A stretch of 38,058 nt of DNA, from assembly GCF_900111165.1 (NCBI RefSeq), contig NZ_FOGH01000024.1:1-38058 (forward strand), in the 5' to 3' direction. Below, one piece after another: positions 28,004 through 36,794 of this stretch. Position 1 is the stretch's first letter; the number at the start of each line of letters is the position of its first letter. The notes under the pieces are model-generated. The model saw only the letters and a program-made list of their open reading frames with translations, did no database searches and was not told the origin of the DNA. A program made the position numbers and the translations under genes. This DNA comes from Nitrosomonas sp. Nm51 (lineage in GTDB: Bacteria > Pseudomonadota > Gammaproteobacteria > Burkholderiales > Nitrosomonadaceae).

Positions 28004-30250
28004 ATGATGCCGCCGATTAATGAATCCCCTTCAGAGCAGCGTATTGCGTTACGCCTGACACAAGAGATTGCAGTGAATCAGTCACGTATTCAATCGGCTA
28101 TTCGGCTGCTCGATGACGGCGCCACAGTCCCTTTTATCGCCCGTTACCGCAAAGAGGTAACCGGCGGCCTTGATGCAAACCAGTTACGCCTCCTGGAAGA
28201 AAGACTGCATGCCTTGCGCGAGCTTGAGAAAAGGCGCAGCGCGATAACCGCCGTCATTGAGAAACAAAACAAAATGACACCGGCGCTGCACACAGCACTA
28301 ACTGATGCACAGGATATGGCAGCGCTGGAAGATTTATATCTGCCTTACCGGAAAAAACGCCGCACCAAGGCACAGATGGCGCACGAGGCCGGTCTCAAGC
28401 CGCTGGCGGATCGTTTGCTAAACAATCCGGCATTGCATCCTCATGATGAGGCAGTGCATTTTTTGACGCCTCCGTTTACCACGGAAGCAGGCGATCATAC
28501 TGGCATCGCCGATACCGGTCAGGCACTGGAAGGTGCACAGCAGATTTTAATCGAACGTTTTGCCGAACATGCACCCTTACTGCAAAAATTACGCGGCTAT
28601 CTGTTTCGCCATGCGGTTCTGACCGCCAAAGCAACCAAAGCACATAAAGCCACCGATACCAGATTCACCGATTATCACGATTATGCCGAAACAATCGGCA
28701 AAATACCGTCTCACCGCGCACTGGCTTTGTTACGCGGCGCTCGGGAATCGGTTTTGAAATTGAAGCTGTGTCTGGATTCCGATTTAGAACAAAAACCGAA
28801 CAGCGACGAGCTGAATCCATGCGAATCCATGATTGCACGGCAATTCAAAATTGATGAGCAAAAACGTCCAGCCGATACCTGGTTGATAGACACTGTGCGC
28901 TCAAGCTGGCGCAGTAAAATTTTTACCCACCTGGAAACAGTGTTGCTCAATCAACTGCAGCAACGCGCCGAAACTACAGCAAATCAGGTCTTTGCGCAAA
29001 ACCTAAAAGCGCTGCTACTGGCGCCGCCAGCAGGCCCGCACATCACTCTAGGCCTGGACCCCGGATTTAGAACCGGCGTTAAAGCGGCTGTCGTTGACGC
29101 CACCGGAAAAGTTCTGACAACCGCCACGGTTTATCCACACCCGCCGCATAATGACCGGGATAAAGCCATTGAAATCCTGCAGCGACTGGCCGAACAGTAC
29201 CGTGTTTCACTGATTGCCATCGGCAACGGTACCGCTTCAAGAGAAACCGGTCTGTTGATCAAACAACTGATCAAACAATACCCGCAGCTAAAATTGAAGT
29301 CGCTTATCGTATCCGAAGCCGGTGCTTCAGTGTACTCCGCTTCTCCGCTGGCATCTGAAGAATTGCCCGAATTGGATGTATCATTGCGCGGTGCCGTTTC
29401 GATTGCGCGGCGCTTGCAGGATCCATTATCCGAACTGGTCAAAATTGACCCAAAGTCAATCGGCGTCGGTCAATACCAGCATGATGTCAATCAAAAACAA
29501 CTGGCCTGGACACTCGATACCGTTGTTGAAGACTGCGTGAACGCCGTGGGCGTGGATGCCAATACAGCTTCCCCGGCCCTGTTGCGCTATGTTGCAGGGC
29601 TTAACAGCCGCATTGCAGACAATATCATCGATTATCGCAACAATACCGGCATTTTCCAGCAACGCGGCGAACTATTAAACGTCCCCGGTCTCGGTGAAAA
29701 AACCTATGAGCAAGCTGCCGGGTTTTTGCGTATTCGCAATGGCGCCAGTCCGCTTGACGCCTCTGCCGTACACCCGGAATCGTACCCGCTTGTAGAGCGG
29801 ATACTGAGGGATATCAAACTGGACATCACCGAGTTGATCGGCAATCACGCAGCGCTTAAATCAATTTACCCCGAAAACTATACTAACGCGCAGTTTGGTC
29901 TGCCGACAGTCAAAGACATACTGCAGGAACTTGACAAACCCGGCCGGGATCCGCGGGCATCATTTACTACGGCTTCGTTTAAAGACGGCGTTGAATCCAT
30001 TAAGGATTTATACCCCGGCATGGTGCTCGAGGGCATTATCACCAACGTAACAGCGTTTGGTGCGTTTGTCGATATCGGCGTACACCAGGACGGGCTTGTG
30101 CATATTTCCAGGCTGGCTGATGCTTATGTCAAGGATCCACACACTGTTGTCAAAACCGGGCAGGTTGTCAAAGTCGGTGTTATCGATGTTGATGAAAAGC
30201 GCAGACGCATCGCCTTGTCAATGCAGGCCGCAGACATATCGTCTTGCTAG
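28004..30250 (+). CDS. tex: Tex family RNA-binding protein
   Basis: Tex is a conserved cytoplasmic nucleic-acid-binding protein related to eukaryotic Spt6, linked to transcription and stress tolerance. The 748-residue product shows the Tex N-domain with VPFIARYRKEVTGGLD (42-57) and the YqgF-like domain starting TLGLDPGFRTGVKAAVVD (348-365). The helix-hairpin-helix part follows (LLNVPGLGEKTYEQAAGFLRI in blocks), and a C-terminal S1 domain (about 672-741: YPGMVLEGIITNVTAFGAFV, VGVIDVDEKRRRIALSMQA). Two ATGs open the gene. Its TAG stop (30248-30250) shares its last two bases with the terminal repeat of a 267-bp inverted-repeat element. Confidence 0.96.
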   Translation: MMPPINESPSEQRIALRLTQEIAVNQSRIQSAIRLLDDGATVPFIARYRKEVTGGLDANQLRLLEERLHALRELEKRRSAITAVIEKQNKMTPALHTALTDAQDMAALEDLYLPYRKKRRTKAQMAHEAGLKPLADRLLNNPALHPHDEAVHFLTPPFTTEAGDHTGIADTGQALEGAQQILIERFAEHAPLLQKLRGYLFRHAVLTAKATKAHKATDTRFTDYHDYAETIGKIPSHRALALLRGARESVLKLKLCLDSDLEQKPNSDELNPCESMIARQFKIDEQKRPADTWLIDTVRSSWRSKIFTHLETVLLNQLQQRAETTANQVFAQNLKALLLAPPAGPHITLGLDPGFRTGVKAAVVDATGKVLTTATVYPHPPHNDRDKAIEILQRLAEQYRVSLIAIGNGTASRETGLLIKQLIKQYPQLKLKSLIVSEAGASVYSASPLASEELPELDVSLRGAVSIARRLQDPLSELVKIDPKSIGVGQYQHDVNQKQLAWTLDTVVEDCVNAVGVDANTASPALLRYVAGLNSRIADNIIDYRNNTGIFQQRGELLNVPGLGEKTYEQAAGFLRIRNGASPLDASAVHPESYPLVERILRDIKLDITELIGNHAALKSIYPENYTNAQFGLPTVKDILQELDKPGRDPRASFTTASFKDGVESIKDLYPGMVLEGIITNVTAFGAFVDIGVHQDGLVHISRLADAYVKDPHTVVKTGQVVKVGVIDVDEKRRRIALSMQAADISSC

Positions 30251-30515
30251 TGCCCTATCAATATGATATTGCCGGGCTCAGTGAGTTTGTCAGTGACCAT
30301 GGCAAGGCGTGCCTTGCAGGCAATAGCCGTTATATTGTCAAAAGACGCAACGCAGATCATGGGTGCTGACAAGCCCACCCACAGGGCGCTACCGTGATGC
30401 TCTGCAACTGCGTTACAGTACTTGAAAAGAGAGCAACCCTTTCCTGCGTGCTGCGCCTTGCCGCATAACACCACGGTAACGCTTGTACCAGGCAATATCA
30501 TATTGATAGGGCACT
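30249..30515. mobile_element. 267-bp MITE-like element with perfect 25-bp terminal inverted repeats
   Basis: The 25 bases at 30249-30273 (starting AGTGCCCTATCAATATGATA) are the exact reverse complement of 30491-30515. The pairing stops sharply on both outer and inner sides. The interior has no transposase; a 100-codon minus-strand frame covers it but looks accidental. This fits a miniature inverted-repeat transposable element or a fold-back repeat. No target-site duplication is evident. The left end supplies the last two bases of the tex stop codon. Confidence 0.65.
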
Positions 30516-30816
30516 GGTGTGAGCGATTGACAGACACCTCCTCGAACACTGTTTATCCTAAAATCCTCTATAAGGACTTCCCGATATTTGCAAGAAGAAT
30601 TTTGTTTCCGGTAATTTTGTTTAAATGTTGTCATGTCTGATTGTATCTTCACTGATGCTCCCTTTAGTCATGATAGCTATGTTGGAGACAATGTCTTTGC
30701 AGCTCTATAGCCGGCCTCTGTTTGGCCACTTGTGCATGGCCAATAAGGGATATAACCCGCTAATCGCCATTCAGATTGCATTGGCGGGTGAAGCTCATAA
30801 AGTATGAGGTGAGTAG
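30516..30816. other. 300-bp gap without a recognisable gene
   Basis: Between the MITE-like element and the IS4 remnant I find only short frames with no recognisable similarity. It may be decayed mobile-element DNA. Confidence 0.4.
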
Positions 30817-31071
30817 TTACGTAGAATTAAGATTAAATCATTTACCGGAACAAGCAAGAATGCAGTCATGACACAAATCTGGATCGCATTATGTGTCTAT
30901 CTGCTGATCGCGTTTATGAAATTCCAGTCAAAAATTCAGATCAGCATGCAGCAGATATTACGATTATTGCACCTCAACCTATTCGAAAAACGTGATCTCA
31001 TGGCGCTGCTGCGAGGCGATCCACCGCCTATCAGGTGTTACAAAGATGATAACCAGCCAACCTTGTTCTGA
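30817..31071 (+). pseudogene. IS4-family transposase, C-terminal remnant
   Basis: From just after a TAG at 30814-30816 the frame reads LRRIKIKSFTGTSKNAVMTQ, then IWIALCVYLLIAFMKFQSKI, ISMQQILRLLHLNLFEKRDL and MALLRGDPPP to a TGA at 31069-31071. This is the C-terminal end of IS4-family DDE transposases, with the KSFxGTSxNAVxTQIW motif following the catalytic Glu region. The catalytic domain is gone. TTAACGGGACAGCAGTG at 31080-31096 resembles a terminal repeat of such elements, but the left end is not seen. Confidence 0.75.
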
Positions 31072-31162
31072 TAGAAAAGTTAACGGGACAGCAGTGGTAA
31101 GATATATAGAAAAAACCTAATCCATATAAACAACCCTACCGATGAGGTCAGCAATCAACTAT

Positions 31163-31191
31163 TTGCCCACCCTTTTACAAACCACTATAAT
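31163..31191 (+). promoter_or_regulatory. Sigma-70-type promoter of tRNA-Thr
   Basis: TTGCCC (31163-31168) and a perfect TATAAT (31186-31191) are separated by 17 bases. Transcription would start near 31198, giving a leader of about 28 bases before the tRNA at 31226. Confidence 0.65.
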
Positions 31192-31225
31192 TATAGATTC
31201 CTTTTAATACGTCTTAAAACAAAAC

Positions 31226-31301
<76 letters not shown>

Positions 31302-31336
31302 ATAATCAAAGACTTAGAAACGCAACCACTGAAGTT

Positions 31337-32350
31337 TTACTTCGATTGTGTCAAAGTTGTGCCATTTAGCATGTTATCCACGACACTTGCATGTATAGAA
31401 AACTGCGCAGGCGCAAGGTGTGCATAACGCCTCACCATCTCCGCAGATTCCCATGCACCCATCTCCTGAATGACATTTAATGGCACACCATTCTGAGTTA
31501 ACCAACTCGCCCAGGTATGGCGCAAATCGTGCCAGCGGAAATCCTCAATACCAGCACGTTTTAACGCCTTATACCAAGCTTTTGTATTCACCTGAGTAAT
31601 TGGATTACCCTTATAACTGAATACAGACTTAGGATGTTTGCCAATTTGCCTGTTTAATACTGCAATAGCGGTATCGTTTAGCGTTACATGGATCGGTTTA
31701 CCAGCTTTTGCTTGATCACCGTGTATCCATGCAACCCTTCTTTGCAAATCCACTTGCGACCATACCAAACCTGTTACGTTTGAACGCCCCAAACCTGTCG
31801 ACAGTGAAAATTGCACAATATCCGCCAAATGTTCCGGCAATTCTCGAATTAGCAAACATGCCTGTTCTGCAGTTAAATAACGCACTCGTCGCTTTGCTTC
31901 ACGATACAACTTGATAACAGGCGGTTTATCAATCCATTCCCAATCAAGCGCAGTTTGCCGCAAGATTGAGCGAATCAAAGCCAATAAACGGTTAGCCGTT
32001 GCAGGGCTTGTTTCTTTAAGCTTTAATTCACCAATCCTTGCGATTTCATCCCGCGTCAGTTCATCCAGATACTTACCTCTAAAAAACTGCTGAAGCCAGT
32101 CAACTTTTGCCATATCATCATGATGTGTCTTTTTATGCTGTGTCTCCATCAGCCATTTATAGGCCGCTTCATCCCATGTACGCCTTGGCTTATCACCCAG
32201 CTTTGCAACACGCCAGGATTCGGCTTTTAGTCTGTCATGGAATTCCTGCGCTTGGGTTTTATCTTCTGTTGCAGCAGAGCATCTAATACGTTCGCCGCTT
32301 GGTGTGGTGAAACTGATCCACCACGTTTTTCCACGTTTAAAGAGTGACAT
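31337..32350 (-). CDS. int: Tyrosine recombinase (integrase) of the tRNA-Thr element
   Basis: The 337-residue protein is a site-specific tyrosine recombinase that would integrate and excise the element. Catalytic residues are visible: Arg189 in STGLGRSNVTGL, Lys216, His274 and Arg277 in WHDLRHTWASWL, Trp300 replacing the second His in MGAWES, and nucleophile Tyr309 in VRRYAHLAP. An N-terminal beta segment (YxxWWISF-like, 9-14) and a SAM-like core-binding domain (55-140) precede it. GAGGAGA lies about 8 bases before the start. The gene ends 36 bp from the tRNA and overlaps the preceding HTH gene by 124 bp. Confidence 0.95.
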   Translation of the reverse strand: MSLFKRGKTWWISFTTPSGERIRCSAATEDKTQAQEFHDRLKAESWRVAKLGDKPRRTWDEAAYKWLMETQHKKTHHDDMAKVDWLQQFFRGKYLDELTRDEIARIGELKLKETSPATANRLLALIRSILRQTALDWEWIDKPPVIKLYREAKRRVRYLTAEQACLLIRELPEHLADIVQFSLSTGLGRSNVTGLVWSQVDLQRRVAWIHGDQAKAGKPIHVTLNDTAIAVLNRQIGKHPKSVFSYKGNPITQVNTKAWYKALKRAGIEDFRWHDLRHTWASWLTQNGVPLNVIQEMGAWESAEMVRRYAHLAPAQFSIHASVVDNMLNGTTLTQSK

Positions 32351-32556
32351 AATTGTTTCTCCTCATGTCCCACTTGCAACGCTTGCCAACGACAAGCATA
32401 CTCCGAGCGCAGGTAGGCAACAAGATCATCTTCAATAAATACCCAACGTTTTCCCGCCTTAACGCCCGGAATAATTCCGGCTTTGGCACGACCACGTACT
32501 ACTTCGGGATGCATTTTAAGAAAAAGGGCTGCTTCTTCGAGGGTTAGCGTTTTCAT
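32227..32556 (-). CDS. Excisionase-like helix-turn-helix protein
   Basis: The 109-residue product starts MKTLTLEEAALFLKMHPEVV, followed by RGRAKAGIIPGVKAGKRWVF and IEDDLVAYLRSEY. This is the MerR-like HTH_17 fold of excisionase-family DNA-binding proteins (residues 3-52). Such small proteins bend att-site DNA to favour excision or repress the int operon. The C-terminal half (53-109) is polar and without known features; part of it is encoded inside the overlap with int. Its ATG overlaps the rep stop in an ATGA (32553-32556), so its translation is coupled to rep. HTH family confidence is high; the exact role is inferred. Confidence 0.8.
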   Translation of the reverse strand: MKTLTLEEAALFLKMHPEVVRGRAKAGIIPGVKAGKRWVFIEDDLVAYLRSEYACRWQALQVGHEEKQLCHSLNVEKRGGSVSPHQAANVLDALLQQKIKPKRRNSMTD

Positions 32557-33923
32557 TCGCCTTCCTTCACTCGTCGATAATCTCTAGCTTTCTGATCTCT
32601 TTCCTGAATATCTCCAACAGAATTTTGACGGTTATTGATCGTGTTGTATTTTCTACCTTTGGCTTTTACCTTGCGTTGAATATAACCACAAAAACCACCG
32701 GCACTATGTGCATGGTATTTATTGGCCTGATGCAAAAATTCACCGATACCCTCGCTAAAATCTTTGATACCTTCACGCGCCATGAATGATGTAAGACCAC
32801 CCAAACCATGAATAAAGATACGCTCATCATGGGGCAATCGTTCAGGTCTGAAACGTTTCAAACGAGGCTGATCTATTGGCGATGAGTACACATTGGCGAT
32901 ATCATCCCAAAGTGGGTGATTTGGCCAGCGATCCCGTTTTTTGTCGGTCAAACTGGGGATGGTCAAGCGCAACCAATCATGTGTAAGATAACGCCACAAT
33001 TCAGCCTGAAATTCCAATAAATTCGATAAGCTAAAAATCAATACTTGCTTTAAAAACTGCTTTTCAATCTGGAACTCCATACGCCAGACTTTTCCGTCAC
33101 CTTGCCACCCATTGGCTTCCCATAGTGGGAATAACCAAGTTTTGCGGGATTTGGTTTTAATTTCGACCACTTTCTCATACAAACGGGCATGCACATCGCC
33201 ACCTATACCGATAACCCAACCTGTAAAAGGATCATCCAGACGACAATCAAAATACATGGCCATTAAATTTGCACGAGTTACCCAGTCAGGCTGACGAATA
33301 GCATAAAGATCATCAACACAGGTAAAATCAAGAAACAGGTCAGCACGACTAATAGTGGCTGAACCATGTACCAAACCCAGTGTATTGATAATAAAGCCTA
33401 AATCTTGTACTGCAGATTCCACCCCGACAGCCGCCAGATATTCACTGGAAATCTGAATATGCGCCATAGGCGACTTTCTGGATTTGCCGCGATTCACTTT
33501 TATAAAAAAACAATTATCTAACAGAACATAGGGAAAACGCGGCATGCCTTTGTCGCGAACTTCAAACAGATGCGAGCCAATTGTAACTTGGGCTAAGGCT
33601 TGCTCTTTTTCATCATCGGATTGCGCCTTCTCTTTCAACTCAAATAATTTTTTATCCCAATCCTCTGCCAGTTGCCCGTAATAGGAAACATAAAGACTAT
33701 CAATACCCAGCAGCAGCGGTTTGAAATGTTTGTTATTGTCGTTTGAGGGTACTGTGTTACTAGGCGGCGTACCCAGTATAGACTTACCACAAGACCGTCC
33801 GTCCGGGGCGCGATTCTCGCGCTCCCCGTCAGACGGCCTTACGGTCACATATTCTGGTAATGCACCATAAAAACTAACAGATTCACCGGACACACTTCCA
33901 CTCACAAAACTATTATTGCTCAT
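32553..33923 (-). CDS. rep: Replication initiation protein (Rep_trans-like)
   Basis: The 456-residue protein resembles rolling-circle replication initiation factors. Conserved-type segments are LLLGIDSLYVSYYG (70-83), the metal-site-like SRADLFLDF (192-200), ARLYEKVVEIKTKSR (246-260) and VWRMEFQIEKQFLKQ (279-293). The first 66 residues are low-complexity and the last 50 basic. GGAG lies about 8 bases before the start. It heads a rep-HTH-int unit and faces the repeat-rich non-coding region at 33924-34833, where its origin is expected. I recognise the Rep pattern but cannot identify the nicking tyrosine with certainty; a filamentous-phage-type initiator is the main alternative. Confidence 0.75.
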   Translation of the reverse strand: MSNNSFVSGSVSGESVSFYGALPEYVTVRPSDGERENRAPDGRSCGKSILGTPPSNTVPSNDNNKHFKPLLLGIDSLYVSYYGQLAEDWDKKLFELKEKAQSDDEKEQALAQVTIGSHLFEVRDKGMPRFPYVLLDNCFFIKVNRGKSRKSPMAHIQISSEYLAAVGVESAVQDLGFIINTLGLVHGSATISRADLFLDFTCVDDLYAIRQPDWVTRANLMAMYFDCRLDDPFTGWVIGIGGDVHARLYEKVVEIKTKSRKTWLFPLWEANGWQGDGKVWRMEFQIEKQFLKQVLIFSLSNLLEFQAELWRYLTHDWLRLTIPSLTDKKRDRWPNHPLWDDIANVYSSPIDQPRLKRFRPERLPHDERIFIHGLGGLTSFMAREGIKDFSEGIGEFLHQANKYHAHSAGGFCGYIQRKVKAKGRKYNTINNRQNSVGDIQERDQKARDYRRVKEGE

Positions 33924-34190
33924 GTTAATACTCCATTAAAAAATTAAAAATGAAGTCACAAGACGCAAAAAGGCATACCACAGCAGTCAGAGTGGTGTTA
34001 CTTGTTCAAGAAATTTTGTTTCAATAGGGATTTGTTAGCGCAGGAATGAATTAAATGTTTTTTCTAAAAAAATTAGTGTGGGATTTTGGCGCTATTGAGT
34101 ATTTAGATTTTAAATATAGATTGGTCGGGGATAGGTCAGTTTCGATGTTTTTACTATTAAGATTTATTTAAAAGTCTCACGAATAGAATT

Positions 34191-34274
34191 TTGATCGTAA
34201 GTTAGTTTTCCCCGTTTAGATTAAATTGGTCATTGATCGTAAGTTAGTTTTCCCCGTTTAGATTAAATTGGTCA
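34191..34274 (+). repeat. Perfect tandem 42-bp repeat, two copies (iteron candidate)
   Basis: The unit starts TTGATCGTAAGTTAGTTTTC and is 42 bases long; 34191-34232 and 34233-34274 are identical, with three bases of a third copy following. It lies about 270 bp before the rep start. It is a plausible Rep-binding iteron or a repression site; the copies are too identical to be old. Confidence 0.9.
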
Positions 34275-34563
34275 TTGTGTATTTAAGCGCATAAATATAA
34301 TTTAAGTATTTGAATAAATGATTATCTATAGGCTATTTTGGCGCAAAGTATCTATCAGGTCTTGAAAACCCGGACATTTGCATATGACTTTTTAAAGAGC
34401 GACTTACAACATACATAATTTCTCATAGTTAGGTTTCACTGTCAAACATTGCAGGTGAGACTGGACAAGATTGGCTGACGTTGGTTTAGTCTTGCTTTTT
34501 TTCATCATTTCACAGTTCAAACACAAAAGCGAGCTCAGCATTCACCAGAGGACAGGCTTTAAC

Positions 34564-34636
34564 CCTGCTGTCCTCCGAACCCATGTCGTCACTCATTCCG
34601 GGGTGAGAGCGACGCATGGCTCCGGAGGACAGCAGG
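34564..34636. repeat. 73-nt extended hairpin, candidate double- or single-strand origin
   Basis: The outer 14-bp arms are CCTGCTGTCCTCCG (34564-34577) and the exact complement at 34623-34636. Inside, CCATG-T-CGTC (34581-34590) pairs with GACGCATGG (34611-34619) leaving one bulged T. CTCA (34592-34595) pairs with TGAG (34604-34607) at the tip. The structure is more G+C-rich than its surroundings. It contains no T-run, so it is not a simple terminator. Confidence 0.8.
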
Positions 34637-34640
34637 ATTC

Positions 34641-34670
34641 TAAAAGCAGATCGGAATACTTTTGCTTTTA
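34641..34670. repeat. 8-bp stem-loop adjoining the large hairpin
   Basis: TAAAAGCA (34641-34648) and TGCTTTTA (34663-34670) form a perfect 8-bp stem around 14 bases, 5 bp from the large hairpin. It is A+T-rich, like an opening site beside an origin. Confidence 0.5.
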
Positions 34671-34833
34671 ATATCAAATAATCATTAGCTATTTTTATAG
34701 CCATGATTTCAAAATTCTGTTAGTTTTTTGGAAAATATATTTTTGTTTCTCATGTTACTTGAATGTAGAAATTTCAATTGTAAAGTTTTAGTCTTTTTTG
34801 CCAAATTCAGCAACATTTGCAAGGAGAATACTA

Positions 34834-35592
34834 ATGAGCATATTACGTACAATATTTATTTTAGTTGTTGGTTGCCTCTTGGTTTTGGGTTCAGCTTGGG
34901 TTGATTCATCTGCGGCCAACATTGATTGGAAAGAAATGATTGCAAATACTATGCGAGTAATAGGTGGCTCATTTTTTTTAGTAACGCTAGTATATTGGCT
35001 CGAACAACAGCTACACAATTCACTAAATAAAGGACCAAAGGTAACTTTAATAACTGCCGAAGAAAGATGTGAAGCTTTAAAAAAGGCAGTTAAAGAATTT
35101 TCTAGTGACGATCTTTTTACAACTCGTTACTCGTCACGATCAATAGGCGAAGCAAATAAATCAAAAGCATACCTTACAGCACTTGATTCAAGAATTTATT
35201 CTGGAAAATCGGACACATACAGAATCGTTACGCTTGATAATGAAAAAAAAGTTCAACATGTTAAAGATTTAATCACCAATCACTGGCAAGATAACAATTT
35301 TGCTATAAAAGTTTTAGATCCAAACGCAAGCATACGTCTCATTGATCTAGTTGGAGTAGATAATCATTTTGTGTGCCTTGGAATTGAAACACGACAACCA
35401 GAAGAAAATTATTGGATTCGTATTGATGATTCAGGGATAGCATCACATTTTCGCAAGTATTTTTATGAAAGTCATTGGACACGTGATGAAGCGACAGAAA
35501 TAAAAGGGCTTAACAAACTTCAAACAGAAAAAGAAAGAGATGATGCTATTAAAAAAATTGATGATCTCTATAAACGTTACAGCCAACAGTGA
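34834..35592 (+). CDS. Two-TM protein with cytoplasmic C-terminal domain (element cargo, unknown)
   Basis: The start at 34834 is chosen because AAGGAG lies at 34821-34826, seven bases upstream; the in-frame ATG at 34798 has none. The 252-residue product has two close TM helices (about 4-22 and 41-57) and a soluble domain of about 190 residues. The domain has alternating strands (YRIVTLDN, FAIKVLD, SIRLIDLVGVDNHFVCLGIE, YWIRIDD) and ends FRKYFYESHW. That strand pattern recalls PLD-like sensor or effector domains, but no HKD catalytic motif is present. I do not recognise the family. A membrane anchor plus a small cytoplasmic domain is a common shape for phage-defence effectors; this is inference. 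Confidence 0.6.
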   Translation: MSILRTIFILVVGCLLVLGSAWVDSSAANIDWKEMIANTMRVIGGSFFLVTLVYWLEQQLHNSLNKGPKVTLITAEERCEALKKAVKEFSSDDLFTTRYSSRSIGEANKSKAYLTALDSRIYSGKSDTYRIVTLDNEKKVQHVKDLITNHWQDNNFAIKVLDPNASIRLIDLVGVDNHFVCLGIETRQPEENYWIRIDDSGIASHFRKYFYESHWTRDEATEIKGLNKLQTEKERDDAIKKIDDLYKRYSQQ

Positions 35593-35801
35593 TCTAAATT
35601 AAAATTATCAAACGTTGTATAAATATGTAGTTCATTTTTTCAAACCAATTTCAAGTTTTATCTATTTTATGAGCCTAAATTTCCCTGGCGTTTATGCACT
35701 AACTCTTTAGCTTTCAGCGTTGATAAGTGAGAAAAAGTCTTAGTGCGATTCATGCGGAAATGGATTAGAACTACTGAAAAAAGTAGGAAAAAAATTATAG
35801 A

Positions 35802-36680
35802 TTATTCATTAATGTGGATAGTTTGATTCACAGTATTTAATTTAGCTCTCTTTAAGGAGATGTGTTCGAAATTTGGCAATGCCAAGATGGCTCTTAGCTC
35901 TTCATAAAGCATAGATGTTGCACGCGCACCAACAATTATTGATGATATCGACGATAATGGAACTGTGTAAAGATGAATTTTGTCCGGGCCTTCCAATGTT
36001 TTATTTGCGCTTGCAAGTGGAACAATCATTCTCCATTCAGCCTCATACTCCCAGGATATATCTTTTGTAGCTAAAATATCGTCACCATGCATCTCCGATA
36101 AAGTCATATCGTCAATTGATGATTTATTAATATATTTAACTTTTCTTAGATGAAATAACTCATCCTTGTCGGAACGACGACGATTAAAAAAAATATGCTC
36201 GGGCTCAAATTCAATAATAAAGCCTTTATGAGAATCAGCGTAGTGCGCCCAAAGAAGTGGGTGATCAAACTTTTCTGAAAGACTTAATATTCCAACAGTT
36301 TGAAGGACATCAGAAAATATTTGTTTAGCCTTAGGGGTATATTCGTAGATTGCATTTTTTATAGTTGGAGCAATTTTATTTATTTCTTCTTGAAGAATTT
36401 GTGGATTTTTTTGGACTTGCGAAACTAATTGTTTTACTATTTTTTTTCGAGTTTTCTTGGGGTGTCTTAAAAGCTGTTTATTTAATGCTTCTTCAAAAAA
36501 CTTTATATTAAGTTCAAACATATCATTTAACTCATTTTCAGAGAATAAATCACCAAAAATAAGCTGTAATTCAAACGGATCATTAAGTGCAGATGGCTGA
36601 GTAAATCGTATAAGTTGATTATTGAGTATATCGATACGGTCTGGAATTACATACTTGAATAATTTTGACGGACAATTCAT
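35802..36680 (-). CDS. DUF2971 family protein (element cargo)
   Basis: The 292-residue product has the DUF2971 signatures: LFKYVIPDRIDILNNQLIRF (7-26), FTQPSALNDPFELQL (26-40), LLWAHYADSHKGFIIEF (142-158) and WEYEAEWRMIVPL (about 208-220). DUF2971 proteins are scattered in bacteria and phages, often in defence-rich or mobile regions, and have no proven activity that I know. The conserved Arg/Trp/His/Glu residues look catalytic. The gene is strongly A+T-rich with long Lys-rich helices (60-125). It converges with the two-TM gene (209-bp gap) and starts about 270 bp inside attR, the usual cargo spot of such elements. No strong Shine-Dalgarno is visible. Confidence 0.8.
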   Translation of the reverse strand: MNCPSKLFKYVIPDRIDILNNQLIRFTQPSALNDPFELQLIFGDLFSENELNDMFELNIKFFEEALNKQLLRHPKKTRKKIVKQLVSQVQKNPQILQEEINKIAPTIKNAIYEYTPKAKQIFSDVLQTVGILSLSEKFDHPLLWAHYADSHKGFIIEFEPEHIFFNRRRSDKDELFHLRKVKYINKSSIDDMTLSEMHGDDILATKDISWEYEAEWRMIVPLASANKTLEGPDKIHLYTVPLSSISSIIVGARATSMLYEELRAILALPNFEHISLKRAKLNTVNQTIHINE

Positions 36681-36794
36681 AAAGAAAATAATTTTTATCT
36701 TATACCGAACACACCTGTTTATTGATTAAACATTCAAGTAACCAATAATATGTGCAATCCTGTGCTCCTTGATATTTCAAAAGGACTTCCTTTC

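Larger units (their letters stand above)
33924..34833. other. Non-coding candidate replication origin of the element
   Basis: About 0.9 kb without a credible gene separates the divergent rep and two-TM genes. It holds a perfect 42-bp tandem duplication (34191-34274), a 73-nt hairpin (34564-34636) and a second short hairpin (34641-34670). Such repeats and stem-loops next to a Rep gene are what a rolling-circle origin or single-strand initiation site would look like. Promoters for both flanking genes must also be here. Confidence 0.55.

Noticed and set aside
30247..30549. 100-codon minus-strand frame covering the MITE-like element
   Set aside because: Both ends are encoded by the inverted repeats and the middle shows no protein-like conservation, so it is probably accidental.
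34191..34274. CRISPR array
   Set aside because: The two 42-bp copies are directly adjacent with no spacers, and no cas genes are in the window.
34471..34671. 66-codon frame across the origin hairpin
   Set aside because: Its sequence is dictated by the hairpin arms and it has no ribosome binding site or family signal.
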